Below are positions 28,042 through 37,183 of a stretch of DNA of 64,000 bases, piece by piece (the first letter of the stretch is position 1; the number at the start of each line of letters is the position of its first letter). The position numbers and the translations under genes are program-made. The stretch spans positions 62,001 to 126,000 of the forward strand of contig JAYRKL010000009.1 of the NCBI GenBank assembly GCA_041905795.1, in the 5' to 3' direction. Source of the DNA: SHVO01 sp041905795. GTDB lineage: Bacteria > Pseudomonadota > Alphaproteobacteria > Rhodospirillales > Rhodospirillaceae. The notes under the pieces were generated by a model. That model was not told the origin of the DNA. It saw nothing but the letters and a program-made list of their open reading frames with translations, and did not search any database.

Positions 28042-28845
28042 ATGGCGCTTGTTCAGCAAACTCACGTCTCCGCCGCGGTGCCGCAGGTGCGCAAGCTCAC
28101 GCTCGTGGACCTTGCCCATGCCCTGACCGAGGGCATCGCCGACTTCAAGGTCAAGCCGATGACCCATCTGCCGATCATCGCGTTGATCTATCCCCTGGCG
28201 ACGGCGTTCGCGTTCCTGTTCGTGTTCAATTACGACTCCTTGCCGCTGGCCTTCCCCATCATCTCGGGATCGCTGCTGGTAGGGCCGCTGGTGACGGTGG
28301 CCCTGTATGAGATGAGCCGGCGCATCGAGCGGGGCGAGAACATCTCCGGGCTGCAGGCGTTCAATTTCTTCCACTCGCGCGCCTTGCCCGAGATCGGCAT
28401 GCTCGGCGGGTTCCTGGTAGCGCTGTTCTTCCTGTGGCTGGCTACCGCCATGACCTTGTTCGGCATGACCCTGGGTGACCCGTGGCAGTCGCTGCCGTCG
28501 GAAACCGCCACCATGGGCGAGTTCCTCCGCCAGCTTTTCATGACCGAACAGGGTTGGACCTTGATCATCGCGGGAAATCTCATCGGCCTGGTCTACGCCG
28601 TGGTGACCTTGAGCGTCGCCGTGGTGTCGTTCCCGATGCTGCTGGACCGCGAAGTGAGTCTCGCCACCGCCATGCAGACCTCGGCCAAGGTCGTCATGGC
28701 CAACCCGGTGATGATGGCGATCTGGGGCTTGATCGTGGTGGCTATGATGGTGATCGGCGCGTTGCCGGCGCTGGTGGGCCTCTGCGTCGTGATCCCGGTG
28801 TTGGGCCACGCCAGCTGGCATCTCTACCGGAAGGCGGTGGTCTAA
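28042..28845 (+). CDS. DUF2189 integral membrane protein
   Basis: A 267-residue inner-membrane protein with about six hydrophobic segments, in the order LPIIALIYPLATAFAFLFVF, AFPIISGSLLVGPLVTVALY, EIGMLGGFLVALFFLWLATA, LIIAGNLIGLVYAVVTLSV and the last pair near the C-terminus. It matches the DUF2189 group, which is common in alphaproteobacteria; its role is unknown. Start ATG 28042 has GGGAGG 7 nt upstream. It sits between purN and the convergent purM. Confidence 0.8.
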   Translation: MALVQQTHVSAAVPQVRKLTLVDLAHALTEGIADFKVKPMTHLPIIALIYPLATAFAFLFVFNYDSLPLAFPIISGSLLVGPLVTVALYEMSRRIERGENISGLQAFNFFHSRALPEIGMLGGFLVALFFLWLATAMTLFGMTLGDPWQSLPSETATMGEFLRQLFMTEQGWTLIIAGNLIGLVYAVVTLSVAVVSFPMLLDREVSLATAMQTSAKVVMANPVMMAIWGLIVVAMMVIGALPALVGLCVVIPVLGHASWHLYRKAVV

Positions 28846-29966
28846 GCGCGCAGATGGAGATCGCTGCTTGAGAAGGTCACGCCGATCGGTTCGATGACCA
28901 CGCGCTTCTCCCCGGTTTCGACGGTACCGGCGTGCCATGCCTGCACGCCGGCGGCTTGCGCCGCCGCCAGTGTTTTGGCTGCGTCAGCCGCGGCGACGAT
29001 TAATGCGAAGCCCGCGCCCATGTTGAAGGTGCCGTAAGCCTCGGCGTCGCTCATGCCGGCCTGGTCCTGGATATACTTCAGGACCGGCGGCACCGGCGGG
29101 ATCATGTGGAAACGATAGGTGAAATCGGCCGGGTGGCGCATGACCTTGCGCCAGCCATGGCCGGTGATGTTGGCGCAATAGTGCGGGATGACGCCGGCGG
29201 TGAACACGGCTTCGGTCACCGGCGAATACAGCGGCGTCGGATCCAAGAGCGCGTCGCCGTAAAGCCGGCCGTCACTGATTTTCGCGCCGTAGCCCTCCTT
29301 GCTGTCGGCCGCGATCTTGCGCGCCAGCGACACGCCGTTGGCGTGGATGCCGCTGGCCGCCAGCAGGATGATGGCGTCGCCGGCGGCGATGCGGTTCTGC
29401 AAGGTCGAGCGTTCGCGCGGCGCGATGACGCCGGTGCAGGACGCCGCCAGGTCGATGGCATTGGGATTGATCACGCCGACGAGGCTGGGAGTCTCGCCGC
29501 CGCCCCAGGCGACCTTGGCCACATCGCAGGCCTTCTTCCAGCCCTGGATCAGATCGAAGGCGCGCGCCTGGTCGGCGAACCAGTCGCTGCTGCCGGCGGC
29601 CCAGTAGGCGTGCACGAAGACGGGGGTCGCGCCGACGGTGATGATGTCGTTGATGGCCATGGCCAGGGTGTCCTGGGCCAGGGCGTCGAAATAGGTCTTG
29701 CCGGTGATCGCACGCATGGGCTCGGCGATCAGCACCTTGGTTCCCAGGCATTCGGTGATGGCGGCGATCAGCTGGCCTCCGATCTCGATGACGTAGGCCG
29801 ACTCACCGCGCGAGTCCGAAAGTTCGGTGATGCCGCGGCCCGAAACGTTATGGGTGGCGAGATTGACGGCGGTTTCGCGGGCGGCGCGCTGGGCGTCGAT
29901 CTTCAAGGGATCGATCTTGGTGTAGTCGACCCCTGCGGCGCGGTAATCCAAGGAGTTTTTCGCCAT
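28842..29966 (-). CDS. purM: Phosphoribosylformylglycinamidine cyclo-ligase (AIR synthase), divergent type
   Basis: PurM closes the imidazole ring of AIR using ATP. The 374-residue protein has the AIR-synthase architecture: an N-terminal AIRS domain with ALAQDTLAMAINDIITVGATPVFVHAYWAAG and a C-terminal domain with HYCANITGHGWRKVMRHP and GTFNMGAGFALIV. The opening YRAAGVDYTKIDPLK keeps the YxxAGVD signature. It is longer and differs in many places from the usual alphaproteobacterial PurM, and resembles a separate subgroup. It is convergent to the DUF2189 gene, overlapping its stop region by 4 nt, and not in a purMN operon. Confidence 0.82.
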   Translation of the reverse strand: MAKNSLDYRAAGVDYTKIDPLKIDAQRAARETAVNLATHNVSGRGITELSDSRGESAYVIEIGGQLIAAITECLGTKVLIAEPMRAITGKTYFDALAQDTLAMAINDIITVGATPVFVHAYWAAGSSDWFADQARAFDLIQGWKKACDVAKVAWGGGETPSLVGVINPNAIDLAASCTGVIAPRERSTLQNRIAAGDAIILLAASGIHANGVSLARKIAADSKEGYGAKISDGRLYGDALLDPTPLYSPVTEAVFTAGVIPHYCANITGHGWRKVMRHPADFTYRFHMIPPVPPVLKYIQDQAGMSDAEAYGTFNMGAGFALIVAAADAAKTLAAAQAAGVQAWHAGTVETGEKRVVIEPIGVTFSSSDLHLRA

Positions 29967-30096
29967 TATTTATGACCTACCGGCCGCCCTATTCATGCCA
30001 CCCTCATGATCATACTGGGCGGCAGCACCTCTTATGGGCTAGACCGTTCCCGCGGGCAGTACCTGCCTGTGGATAACTTGGGGAAGGCCGTCCCTC

Positions 30097-31221
30097 GTGA
30101 TGAGCGCGAACATACTGGATCGACGCGGCTTTGCAATGGCCGCCGGCCGCTTGTTAGGCCTTGGTTTTGCTGCGGGAATCGCGATGCCGCGCCTGAGCCT
30201 GGCCGCCGACGCGGACGCCCGCCCGGCCGGCGACGTTTATGTCGCCGATAACGTGCCCGTGGACGTGACCGCGCCCACCGTCACCGACGCCCGCGACCGC
30301 GCCCTGGTGCAGGCCCGTGTCAGCGGCCTGCGCAAGGTGCTGGAGCGCCTCGTGGCGCCCAGCGATTTGCCGCGCGTGCCGACGCTCACCTCCACCCAGG
30401 TCATCGACATGGTGCGCGACTTCTCCATCGCCAACGAACGCACCTCGGCCGTGCGGTACATCGCCGACCTGACGGTGCGCTTCAATCCCGAGGCGGTGCG
30501 CCGCCTGTTGCGCGGCGCCAACATCCCGTTCGCCGAGACCATGAGCAAGCCGCTGGTGGTGGTGCCGGTGTTGCGCACCCAGGACGGCAAGGCGCTGCTG
30601 TGGGAAGACGGCAACCCCTGGCGCGCGGCGTGGCTGAAGGTCGCGTCGGTCAACGGCCTGGTGCCGATCTATGTGCCGGGGGCCGAGCCCAAGGACATCT
30701 CCGCCGTGACGCTCGACCAGGCGCTGGCGAAGGACGCCGGCGCCCTGGCGACCCTGGCCGGTTCCTACGACGCCGGCGGCGCGGTGGTGGCCCTGGCGCA
30801 GATGGACGGACCGGCGATCCGCGTCACCCTCAACGTCGTCCGCGGTGGCGACACCGAGGAACTTGCCACGACCGCCGTCGCGTCCGGCAAGGATGACCTG
30901 TTCACGGCCGGCGCACGCGCCGCCGTCGGCGCGGTCGAGGACAGTTGGCGCGAACGCAACACCGTCAGCTTCGGCAGCGTGGCACAGATCACGGCGCTGG
31001 TGCCGATCGAGAGCCTCAAGGACTGGCTGACGGTGCGCGAGCGCCTGACCGGCGTGCCGCTGATCCAGCGCATCGACCTGCAGGCCATCACCCGCGACCG
31101 CGCCCAGGTGACCTTGTACTTCGCCGGTGAACGCGATCAATTGCGCCTGGCCATGAGCCAGCGCGACCTGTCGCTCACCCAGCAAAGCGGCGTCTGGGTC
31201 ATCGGCGCCCACGCCAACTAG
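30097..31221 (+). CDS. DUF2066 protein with a twin-arginine-like signal
   Basis: A 374-residue envelope protein of unknown function. The N-terminus has ILDRRGFAMAAGRLLGLGFAAGIAMPRLSLA, a double arginine followed by a hydrophobic stretch, which may be a Tat or Sec signal. The mature part matches DUF2066, a family usually found just before hda in alphaproteobacteria. Start is GTG 30097 or ATG 30100. hda follows on the same strand, separated by a family A palindromic element. Confidence 0.82.
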   Translation: MMSANILDRRGFAMAAGRLLGLGFAAGIAMPRLSLAADADARPAGDVYVADNVPVDVTAPTVTDARDRALVQARVSGLRKVLERLVAPSDLPRVPTLTSTQVIDMVRDFSIANERTSAVRYIADLTVRFNPEAVRRLLRGANIPFAETMSKPLVVVPVLRTQDGKALLWEDGNPWRAAWLKVASVNGLVPIYVPGAEPKDISAVTLDQALAKDAGALATLAGSYDAGGAVVALAQMDGPAIRVTLNVVRGGDTEELATTAVASGKDDLFTAGARAAVGAVEDSWRERNTVSFGSVAQITALVPIESLKDWLTVRERLTGVPLIQRIDLQAITRDRAQVTLYFAGERDQLRLAMSQRDLSLTQQSGVWVIGAHAN

Positions 31222-31230
31222 CCAAACCCA

Positions 31231-31337
31231 CTAGAGCATTTTCCGATGAAGTGGATGCCGGTTCATCGCAGAAAATGCGACCAACCAAAAGAGATTAGAG
31301 CATGATCGCGATTCAATATGACCCGATCATGCTCTAG
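31231..31337. repeat. Family A palindromic element between the DUF2066 gene and hda
   Basis: Bounded by CTAG at 31231-31234 and 31334-31337. Its module 2 (54 bp) is identical, in reverse complement, to that at 43346-43399; its module 1 (GAGCATGATCG, loop, CGATCATGCTC) is nearly so. It lies 10 nt after a stop codon and 7 nt before the hda start, so it must be transcribed in the leader of hda. Confidence 0.85.
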
Positions 31338-31343
31338 ACAGAT

Positions 31344-32003
31344 ATGAGTCAATTGACACTCGATCTCGGACACCGCCCGGCCTTCGGCCGGGAGGACTTC
31401 TGGGTCGCGCCCGGAAACGAGGAAGCGGTCGGCTGGATCGACCGCTGGCCGCGCTGGACCGGTCATGCGCTGGCGCTGTTCGGACCTGCGGGCTGCGGCA
31501 AGACCCATCTCGCCCATGTGTTCGCGCTCAAGGCCGAGGCCCGCATCCTGGCGCCCGCCGACGTCACCGCCGCGGCCGTGGCCGACCTGATCGCCGGCCA
31601 CAAGGCGCTGGCGCTGGAGAACGGCGAGGCGGTGGCCGACCCGGCGGCGCTGTTCCACCTGTTCAACGCGGTCAAGGAAGCCGAGGGGTTCCTCCTGCTG
31701 ACCTCGCGTGAGCCGCCGGCGCGCTGGGCCGTGAGCTTGGCCGACCTTAAATCGCGCCTGTCGGCGATCCCCGCGGTGCGCATCGCCGCGCCCGACGACG
31801 CCATGGTGGAAGCAGTGCTGGTGAAGCTGTTCGCCGACCGCCAGGTGACCGTGGCGCCGGAAGTGATCGCCTACCTGGTGCGGCACATGGACCGCAGTTT
31901 CGCCGCCATGCGCAGCCTGGTGGCCCGGGCCGACGGCCTGGCGCTGGCGGAGAAGCGGCCGGTGACCGTGCCGCTGGTCAAGAGCCTTCTCGAAATCAGC
32001 TGA
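31344..32003 (+). CDS. hda: Hda-type regulator of DnaA
   Basis: Hda stimulates hydrolysis of DnaA-bound ATP when attached to the DNA sliding clamp, limiting re-initiation. The 219-residue AAA+ protein has an N-terminal clamp-binding-like QLTLDL, a Walker A GPAGCGKTHLAH near residue 50, and a C-terminal lid region like DnaA domain III (YLVRHMDRSFAAMRSLVARADGLAL). It lacks the DnaA DNA-binding domain, as expected. Start ATG 31344 places the QLTLDL motif at residues 3-8. Confidence 0.92.
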   Translation: MSQLTLDLGHRPAFGREDFWVAPGNEEAVGWIDRWPRWTGHALALFGPAGCGKTHLAHVFALKAEARILAPADVTAAAVADLIAGHKALALENGEAVADPAALFHLFNAVKEAEGFLLLTSREPPARWAVSLADLKSRLSAIPAVRIAAPDDAMVEAVLVKLFADRQVTVAPEVIAYLVRHMDRSFAAMRSLVARADGLALAEKRPVTVPLVKSLLEIS

Positions 32004-32012
32004 CCTTATCCG

Positions 32013-32678
32013 CTAAACGATTCCATAAGCCGCGGGATCCTCGGAATAGCCGAAGTATTCGATGTCCGGCGCGTGGGTCTCGCGCACCGCGTCGAACATG
32101 CGCAGGGTGTAGCTCTGCTGCCAGGGTTTGTGTTCGGTGCGGTTGATGTGCTCCAGCGTCAGGCCGCGCGCGTTGATCCGCGCGCAGATCTGGCCGAAGT
32201 CCGCGGCCAGGGTCTCGAAGCGTCCGACGAAGTCCATCAGCGGCGCGCCGTCCCGGTCCAGCACGAAACGCTTCTGCTGCCCGAGCGGATGGCGGGTGGT
32301 TTTGCGGTTGAGGATGAAATCCTCGAAGTCCTTGGCCCGCAGCGCCGCGCCGTCGCCGGAGAACTCGGGATGCTTGAGGGCGAAGTGATACAGCGAGAGC
32401 TGCAGGTCCCAGGGATTGCGTACAAAGGCGAACTTGAACAGCTTGCCGAACAGCTCGTTCCCGAGCGCATCGCGGATCTCGGCGGCGCTGGTATGGCGCT
32501 GCATGTCCAGGATGGCCGGGTTGAAGCCGAGGCTCTCCAACATCCGGCGCTGGTCGTCCGGCGCATAACCGGCGAGGCCGCTGCGCACGTCGAACGGCTT
32601 CAGCGCTTTCTCCACCGACATGCCCGCCGCCTTGTAGACGTGCACGAAGAGAAAACGGCGCATGTAGGAGATGACCAT
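32013..32678 (-). CDS. Sulfotransferase family protein
   Basis: A 221-residue PAPS-dependent sulfotransferase of the family 2 type. HVYKAAGMS near residue 13 corresponds to the 5'-phosphosulfate loop (usually HIPKTAGTS), and FVRNPWDLQLSLYHF near 85 to the 3'-phosphate motif. The acceptor is unknown; polysaccharides or other envelope glycans are typical. It stands with sixA on the minus strand between hda and ppk, two genes often adjacent in relatives, so it looks like an accessory insertion. Confidence 0.85.
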   Translation of the reverse strand: MVISYMRRFLFVHVYKAAGMSVEKALKPFDVRSGLAGYAPDDQRRMLESLGFNPAILDMQRHTSAAEIRDALGNELFGKLFKFAFVRNPWDLQLSLYHFALKHPEFSGDGAALRAKDFEDFILNRKTTRHPLGQQKRFVLDRDGAPLMDFVGRFETLAADFGQICARINARGLTLEHINRTEHKPWQQSYTLRMFDAVRETHAPDIEYFGYSEDPAAYGIV

Positions 32679-32687
32679 GGGCCGGCC

Positions 32688-33200
32688 TCAGTCGATGTCC
32701 TTGGGCCGCACGAAGGCGAGCAGGTCGCCCGCACCGGGCATGACGTCGGTCCAGGCGGTGCCGGCGAAGCCCAGGCTGCACAGGGCGCCGGTGGGGAACT
32801 TGTCGGCCAGGGCTGCAAGCTCGTCGCTGCCGCAGGCCGGGTCCACCAGCAGGTTGGCAAGGTCGAAATAGCCCGGGTCATGCCCCAGCATCAGCACGCG
32901 CCGGGTGCCGGGCGGCAGGTGGTGGACGAAGGAGAGCAGGCCGTCGGCGTCCATCAGGTAAAGCTCCTCGCGGAACTGCACGGGGGCGGCGCCGAGCGCG
33001 CCTTTGATCAGGTCGTAGGTTTCGCGGGTGCGCCTGGACGTGGACGAGAACACGGCGTCGACCATGAAGTTCTCGGCTTTCAGGTGCGCGGCCATGACGC
33101 GCGCGGCGTCCTGGCCGCGCCTGGTCAGCGGGCGCTCGTGGTCGCGGGCGTCGCTTCCCCGGTCCGCCTTGGCGTGGCGCAGAAGATGCAAGGTCTTCAA
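32688..33200 (-). CDS. sixA: SixA-type phosphohistidine phosphatase
   Basis: A small histidine phosphatase of the phosphoglycerate-mutase superfamily. It begins LKTLHLLRHAKADRGS, the catalytic RHG-type motif in the SixA form LRHAKA, with HERPLTRRGQDAARVM and the second histidine in VLMLGHDPG. I set the start at TTG 33200 because families start at this point; an ATG at 33266 would add 22 residues. The size, about 170 residues, is near SixA of E. coli. Its targets would be phosphohistidine proteins, inferred from family only. Confidence 0.85.
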   Translation of the reverse strand: MKTLHLLRHAKADRGSDARDHERPLTRRGQDAARVMAAHLKAENFMVDAVFSSTSRRTRETYDLIKGALGAAPVQFREELYLMDADGLLSFVHHLPPGTRRVLMLGHDPGYFDLANLLVDPACGSDELAALADKFPTGALCSLGFAGTAWTDVMPGAGDLLAFVRPKDID

Positions 33201-33371
33201 CGGCGAATCCCCAACAACGGTCAGGTTCCTGTTAACCGAGGCCTTTGCGGATGCAAAGTCCCGCATCGGCGTCCATCGACACCCGGCAGCGACCGTGGTA
33301 ACCTAACATATTGGAAAACACTACGATTTTGTTACGCACCCCTCAGCCGCGTCTGTGACAGAGCACCGCCC

Positions 33372-35549
33372 GTGAATCCGTCGGACCCCCTGCCCAAGGA
33401 CGTGAAACCGGCGCCGCCGGCGGGGTTCGACGCCGACTCATTCCCGCCGCGCGCCCGCTTCATCAACCGCGAACTCTCCTGGCTCGCCTTCAATAGCCGG
33501 GTGCTCGAGGAAGCCCGTAACTCGCGGCACCCGGTGCTGGAGCGGGTGCGGTTCCTGTCGATCTCGGCCTCGAACCTGGACGAGTTTTACATGGTGCGCG
33601 TCGCCGGCCTCAAAGGCCAGGTGAACGCCGGCATCAACCTGCCGTCGGCCGACGGCCTCACGCCCCAGGAACAGCTGGACCTCATCAACGAAGGCGTGCG
33701 CGTCCTGTTCAAGGAACAGGACGCGGCCTGGCGGGAACTCCAGGCGCTGCTGGCCCATGAAGGCATTCATGTCGTCGGGGCCAAGGACCTTTCGGCCGAG
33801 GACCGCGCCGGCCTGGAAGAGCGGTTCATGAGCCACATCTTCCCGATCTTCACGCCGCTGGCGGTGGACCCGGCGCATCCGTTTCCGTTCATCCCCAACC
33901 TCGGCCACGCCCTGATCCTGGAACTGGTGCGCATCAGCGACGGCGAGGCCATGCGCGCCCTGGTGCCGATCCCGCCCCAGGTGCAGCGTTTCGTGCGGCT
34001 GAAAGGGCCATCGACCCGCTTCATCCTGGTCGAGGATGTGGTGGTGATGTTCTCCGCGGCGCTGTTCCCCGGTTTCAAGGTGGTCCAGACCGGCCACTTC
34101 CGCGTCATCCGCGATTCGGAAATGGAAGTGGACGAAGAAGCCCAGGACCTGGTGGGCAGTTTCGAAAGCGCCCTCAAGCGCCGCCGCCGCGGCACCTGCA
34201 TTCGTCTGGCGCTCTCGGCCAACATGTCCGAGGACCAGGTGAAGCTGATCTGCGACGAGCTGGAAGTCTCGGCCGAGGACACCTTCAAGATCTCCGGCAT
34301 GATCGGCCAGACCGACCTCAAGCAGCTGATCATCGACGAACGCGCGGACCTGCTGTTCCCGCCCTACAACGCGCGCTTCCCCGAACGCATCCGCGACTTC
34401 GGCGGCGACTGTTTCGCCGCCATCCGCCAGAAGGACATCGTCGTCCACCATCCTTACGAATCGTTCGATGTGGTGGTGCAGTTCTTGCGCCAGGCGGCGC
34501 GCGATCCCAACGTGCTGTCGATCAAGCAGACCCTGTACCGCACCAGCAAGGACAGCCCCATCGTCAAGGCGCTGGTGGAAGCCGCCGAGGCCGGCAAGTC
34601 GGTGACGGCCATGGTCGAGCTGAAGGCCCGCTTCGACGAGGAAGCCAACATCCGCTGGGCGCGCGACCTGGAACGCGCCGGCGCCAATGTGGTGTTCGGC
34701 TTCGTCAACCTGAAGACCCACGCCAAGATCTCGCTGGTGGTGCGCCGCGAAGGCGCCGAGACCCGCTCCTACGTCCACTTCGGCACCGGCAACTATCACC
34801 CGGTCACCGCCAAGATCTATACCGACCTCTCGTTCTTCACCGGCGATCCCGCCCTGTGCCGCGACGCCGGCCGGGTGTTCAACTACATGACCGGCTACGC
34901 CCAGCCGGATTCGCTGGAGAAACTGGCGATCGCGCCCATCGGCCTGCGCGACCGGATCGTCGCCCTGATCGAGGACGAGATCTCCTTCGTCAAACAGGGC
35001 AAGCCCGGCGCGATCTGGGCGAAGATGAATTCCATCGTCGACCCGATTGTCATCGATGCGCTCTACCGCGCCTCCCAGGCCGGGGTGAAGATCAGCCTGG
35101 TGGTGCGCGGCATCTGCGGGCTGCGGCCGGGCGTCGCCAGGCTCTCGGAGAACATCCGGGTGAAAAGCATCGTCGGCCGGTTCCTGGAACACTCGCGCAT
35201 CGTCTGTTTCGGCAACGGCGCCGAGTTGCCCTCGCGCAAAGCCAAGGTGTTCATCTCCTCGGCCGACTGGATGCCGCGCAACCTGGTGGCGCGCGTGGAG
35301 ACCTTCGTGCCCGTGGAGAACTCCACCGTGCACCAGCAGATCCTGGACCAGATCATGGTCGCCAATTTCAACGACACCCTGCAGAGCTGGGACTTGCAGC
35401 CCGACGGGGCCTATAAGCGCCGCAACCCCGGCAGCCAGCCGTTTTCGGCTCATGACTATTTCATGACCAACCCCAGCCTCTCGGGCCAGGGCAGCGCCCT
35501 GGAGCGGGCCAAGCGCCGGGTCGCCAAATTGGTGCCGAACCAGCGTTGA
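33372..35549 (+). CDS. ppk: Polyphosphate kinase 1
   Basis: PPK1 reversibly makes polyphosphate from ATP. The 725-residue product starts at GTG 33372; homology begins RFINRELSWLAFNSRVLEEA. The four-domain PPK1 pattern is visible: ISASNLDEFYMVRVAGL, LPFIPNLGHAL, then the PLD-like catalytic half with the phosphohistidine loop in GTGNYHPVTAKIYTDLSFF and FISSADWMPRNLVARVE. Length is typical. ppx, which degrades the same polymer, follows 32 nt after the stop, so synthesis and breakdown are encoded together. The frame is open far upstream, but without homology. Confidence 0.95.
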   Translation: MNPSDPLPKDVKPAPPAGFDADSFPPRARFINRELSWLAFNSRVLEEARNSRHPVLERVRFLSISASNLDEFYMVRVAGLKGQVNAGINLPSADGLTPQEQLDLINEGVRVLFKEQDAAWRELQALLAHEGIHVVGAKDLSAEDRAGLEERFMSHIFPIFTPLAVDPAHPFPFIPNLGHALILELVRISDGEAMRALVPIPPQVQRFVRLKGPSTRFILVEDVVVMFSAALFPGFKVVQTGHFRVIRDSEMEVDEEAQDLVGSFESALKRRRRGTCIRLALSANMSEDQVKLICDELEVSAEDTFKISGMIGQTDLKQLIIDERADLLFPPYNARFPERIRDFGGDCFAAIRQKDIVVHHPYESFDVVVQFLRQAARDPNVLSIKQTLYRTSKDSPIVKALVEAAEAGKSVTAMVELKARFDEEANIRWARDLERAGANVVFGFVNLKTHAKISLVVRREGAETRSYVHFGTGNYHPVTAKIYTDLSFFTGDPALCRDAGRVFNYMTGYAQPDSLEKLAIAPIGLRDRIVALIEDEISFVKQGKPGAIWAKMNSIVDPIVIDALYRASQAGVKISLVVRGICGLRPGVARLSENIRVKSIVGRFLEHSRIVCFGNGAELPSRKAKVFISSADWMPRNLVARVETFVPVENSTVHQQILDQIMVANFNDTLQSWDLQPDGAYKRRNPGSQPFSAHDYFMTNPSLSGQGSALERAKRRVAKLVPNQR

Positions 35550-35581
35550 GGCCAATCGTTTAAGCTGGTATCACCCCGCTC

Positions 35582-37090
35582 ATGGGATCCAAAGACGTGC
35601 ACGATGACAAGGCCGACACCGGCGCCCGCAAGCCGGTGGCGGTGATCGACATCGGCTCCAACTCGGTCCGCCTGGTGGTTTACGCCGGCATGACCCGCAC
35701 GCCGATCCCGCTGCACAACGAGAAGGTCATCTGCGCCCTGGGCAAGGGCCTGGAGCGCTCGGGCGCCCTCAATTCCGAAGGCGTCGGCATGGCCTTCAAC
35801 ACCGTCGCCCGCTTCGTCGAGATCGCCCGCAGCCTGGGGGCCGAACGCATCGACGCCCTGGCCACCGCGGCCGTGCGCGATGCCCGCGACGGCGCCGCCT
35901 TTGCCAAGGCGCTGGAGAAGCGCTGCGGCATCAAGGTCCAGATCCTCACCGGCAAGCAGGAAGCCCGGCGTTCGGCGCTGGGCGTGCTGTGCGGCACGCC
36001 GGATGCCGAGGGCGTGGTGGCCGACCTGGGCGGCGGCAGCCTCGAACTGGTCCAGATCGGCCACGGCGAAATGGACGACCACACCACGTTGCCTTTGGGT
36101 CTTTTACGCCTGTCGGAAGCCTCCGACGGCGACCGCGCCAAGGCCATCGGCATCATCAACAAGGCGCTCGACAAGCATAAGTGGATCGCGAGCGCCAAGG
36201 ACAAGACGCTCTATGCCGTGGGCGGCGCCTGGCGCTCGCTGGCCCGTGTCTGCATCGCCCAGATGGACTATCCGCTGCACGTGCTCGACAATTTTGCCCT
36301 CGACCGCGCCCACGCCATCCGCCTGTTCGACGTGATCTCGCGCCAGTCGACCAAGAGCCTGGAGCAGATCAAGGGCGTGTCGCGCTCGCGCCTGGTCAAC
36401 CTGCCGCTGGCGGCGGCGGTGCTCGAACGGCTGCTGGAGATCACCAAGCCCAAGTCGGTGGTGTTCTCGATCTACGGCATGCGCGAGGGCCAGTTCTTCA
36501 AGTCCCTGCCGGACAGCATCCGCAAGCAGGACCCGCTGGTGAGCCTGACCGAGGAAATCGCGCGCGCCGCCGGGCGCTCCCCTCACGTCGGGCATGAGAC
36601 CTGCGAGTGGATGGCGCCCTTGTTCAAGGACGAGAGCGTGCGGCAGCGGAAACTGCGCCTGGCGGCCTGCCTGATGCGCGACGTGGCCTGGACCGAACAC
36701 CCCGACTACCGCGCCGAGCAGGCCTTCCTCAAGGTGCTGCGCCTGCCGTTCCTGGGCCTCGACCACGAGGACCGCGCCGGCCTGGCGCTGGCCATGTACT
36801 ACCGTTACGCCAGCGAGCCGTCGGAACCGATCATCGAGCAGGCCCATGCGCTGCTCGATAACGCGCGCATCCACCGGGTGCGCACCGCCGGATTGGCGTT
36901 GCGGCTTTCCTATGCGCTGTCGGCCGGCGCACCCGGCGTGCTCAAGCGCACCTCGATCCGCATCGACGGCGGCAAGCTGGTGCTGACCATGCCGGAAGAG
37001 GACCCGCTGCTCACCGCCGCGCCCTACGCGCGCCGGCTGAAGCGCCTCGCCGACCACCTCGGTTTGGGCGAACGGGTCGATTTCGTCTAA
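35582..37090 (+). CDS. ppx: Exopolyphosphatase, Ppx/GppA family
   Basis: Ppx removes terminal phosphates from polyphosphate; some members also hydrolyse pppGpp. The 502-residue protein has the actin-like phosphatase core: VAVIDIGSNSVRLVVYAG (phosphate 1), VADLGGGSLELVQI (phosphate 2), and TAAVRDARDG between. The long C-terminal helical part has an HD-like region. It lies 32 nt after ppk. The name Ppx rather than GppA is based on this linkage. Confidence 0.93.
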   Translation: MGSKDVHDDKADTGARKPVAVIDIGSNSVRLVVYAGMTRTPIPLHNEKVICALGKGLERSGALNSEGVGMAFNTVARFVEIARSLGAERIDALATAAVRDARDGAAFAKALEKRCGIKVQILTGKQEARRSALGVLCGTPDAEGVVADLGGGSLELVQIGHGEMDDHTTLPLGLLRLSEASDGDRAKAIGIINKALDKHKWIASAKDKTLYAVGGAWRSLARVCIAQMDYPLHVLDNFALDRAHAIRLFDVISRQSTKSLEQIKGVSRSRLVNLPLAAAVLERLLEITKPKSVVFSIYGMREGQFFKSLPDSIRKQDPLVSLTEEIARAAGRSPHVGHETCEWMAPLFKDESVRQRKLRLAACLMRDVAWTEHPDYRAEQAFLKVLRLPFLGLDHEDRAGLALAMYYRYASEPSEPIIEQAHALLDNARIHRVRTAGLALRLSYALSAGAPGVLKRTSIRIDGGKLVLTMPEEDPLLTAAPYARRLKRLADHLGLGERVDFV

Positions 37091-37099
37091 CGGGGTTTA

Positions 37100-37177
37100 T
37101 CCGGTTTCTTGTCATCCTTGCGGCGAAGCCGCGAGGATCCAGAGGTTTCTGTTCTCCGGTTTATAAAAATGACAAGT
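37100..37177. repeat. Family B REP-like repeat at the ppx/rnd convergent junction
   Basis: Starts TTGTCATCCTTGCGGCG, continues GAGGATCCAGAGG, and ends AATGACAAG. TTGTCAT and ATGACAA at the ends are inverted, and GCGGCGAAGCCGC forms a small hairpin. The region between the two stop codons holds nothing else. Confidence 0.6.
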
Positions 37178-37183
37178 GGTTGC

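Noticed and set aside
32073..33371. In-frame upstream extension of ppk
   Set aside because: It runs antisense through the sulfotransferase and sixA genes; PPK1 homology begins only after 33372.
33340..33371. Pho box upstream of ppk (CTGTGACAGAG)
   Set aside because: Only one half-site resembles the CTGTCAT consensus; no second half-site at 11 bp.
33438..35555. A 705-codon open frame on the minus strand opposite ppk
   Set aside because: It is an antisense shadow of a strongly conserved PPK1 gene in high-GC DNA; the translation is Gly/His/Asp/Val-rich without any family motif.
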